DNA of 64,000 nucleotides from Dermacentor variabilis. Taxonomy: Eukaryota > Arthropoda > Arachnida > Ixodida > Ixodidae. Below the pieces are notes generated by a model. It saw only the letters and a program-made list of their open reading frames with translations, did not search any database and was not told the origin of the DNA. Both the position numbers and the translations under genes were made by a program. The DNA is taken from NCBI RefSeq assembly GCF_050947875.1, contig NC_134572.1, positions 156,013,105 to 156,077,104 of the forward strand. The letters are read 5' to 3'. The stretch's first letter is position 1. Each line of letters starts with the position of its first letter. Of the stretch, positions 63,567-64,000 are shown in pieces.

Positions 63567-64000
63567 ACCGACCCGACAACAACTGCATGAACTCCAGTAG
63601 TATTTCAACGCAACCAGTGCTAGCTCATCTTGCAGCGAAATGTGCGAGCGCAGAGCAGATAAAAAATGTTCATATTTTTCATCCGGTCTGACAATTCGCA
63701 CTGAGCAAAAAACATGTGAAGCAATCAAGAGCATGTAGAAATACCTCCCACTGTTACAAGCCATTTGAAGGAGATGTGGCGCTTGGCCTAGTTGAAAAAA
63801 ATGTAAAACCTTTCTGAAGCACAATAAGAAAATAAAGACGTTTCACAGATACATTTTCTCATATATTTTACAATTTTCCTAATCTTTTCTCTGCATACCC
63901 AAGGACACTAAACTAGGGTCTCTTGCGAAAGAGGGAGCTGTGGTTGGAGTATCTTCGCCGAAAAATTTGTAGCTCTTTTATACACTGTTATTCATAGTTA
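63567..64000. other. No feature seen
   Basis: No motif recognised up to the window edge. Confidence 0.5.

Overview
This window looks like nuclear DNA of an arthropod, most likely a hard tick. Three things point that way: a tRNA-derived SINE of the Ruka type described from Rhipicephalus, the combination of Ty3/gypsy, BEL/Pao, RTE, CR1/L2-like and I/R1-like retroelements with a mariner and a Penelope-like element, and many (TA)n tracts. The assignment rests on recognising these families by eye. I found no host gene, rRNA, tRNA or CRISPR array that I can support. Nearly everything recognisable is transposable-element DNA, mostly old and broken by stops, frameshifts and nested insertions.

Layout. 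1-17,550: a nest of four Ty3/gypsy elements (called E1-E4 here), all on the minus strand. E1 (left end outside the window) carries a plus-strand CR1/L2-like LINE at 1,268-5,930 inside its RNase H region. E1 itself appears to sit in the integrase region of E2. E4 (12,848-17,339) has two LTRs and a 5-bp target-site duplication, and lies inside the gag gene of E3. 17,571-18,301: a non-autonomous DNA transposon with TTAA duplications. 18,810-20,070: a mariner of full length with a dead transposase. 20,071-27,000: sparse, with an LTR-like piece, short tandem repeats, an RTE LINE fragment, a LINE tail, an old SINE and one copy of a duplicated unknown locus. 27,020-29,879: 5' half of a BEL/Pao element, joined abruptly to an I/R1-like LINE (29,880-33,120) that is itself split by a fold-back element. 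35,155-36,110: 3' end of another RNase H-bearing LINE. 36,994-41,945: gypsy element E5 on the plus strand, followed by an RTE 3' end. 42,600-47,200: mostly unassigned, with a good Ruka-type SINE at 44,702.

47,205-55,111: two antisense gypsy fragments, then the related element E6 with both LTRs, interrupted in its reverse transcriptase by a Penelope-like insertion that forms a large inverted repeat. 56,799-58,990: gag-protease part and LTR of gypsy element E7 (minus). 59,395-60,460: a LINE remnant, a solo LTR of the E6 family lying in a (TA)n tract, and a perfect 43-bp inverted repeat around a TA core. 61,140-61,790: second copy of the unknown locus. 62,300-63,566: 3' end of a CR1/L2-like LINE.

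How it works together: the window is a retroelement graveyard in which the order of insertion can be read from nesting and target-site duplications. E6 and E5 keep the most catalytic motifs. None of the elements seen has an intact open reading frame set. The one-strand stacking of four gypsy elements at the left resembles the architecture of one-strand piRNA loci, but that is only a suggestion.
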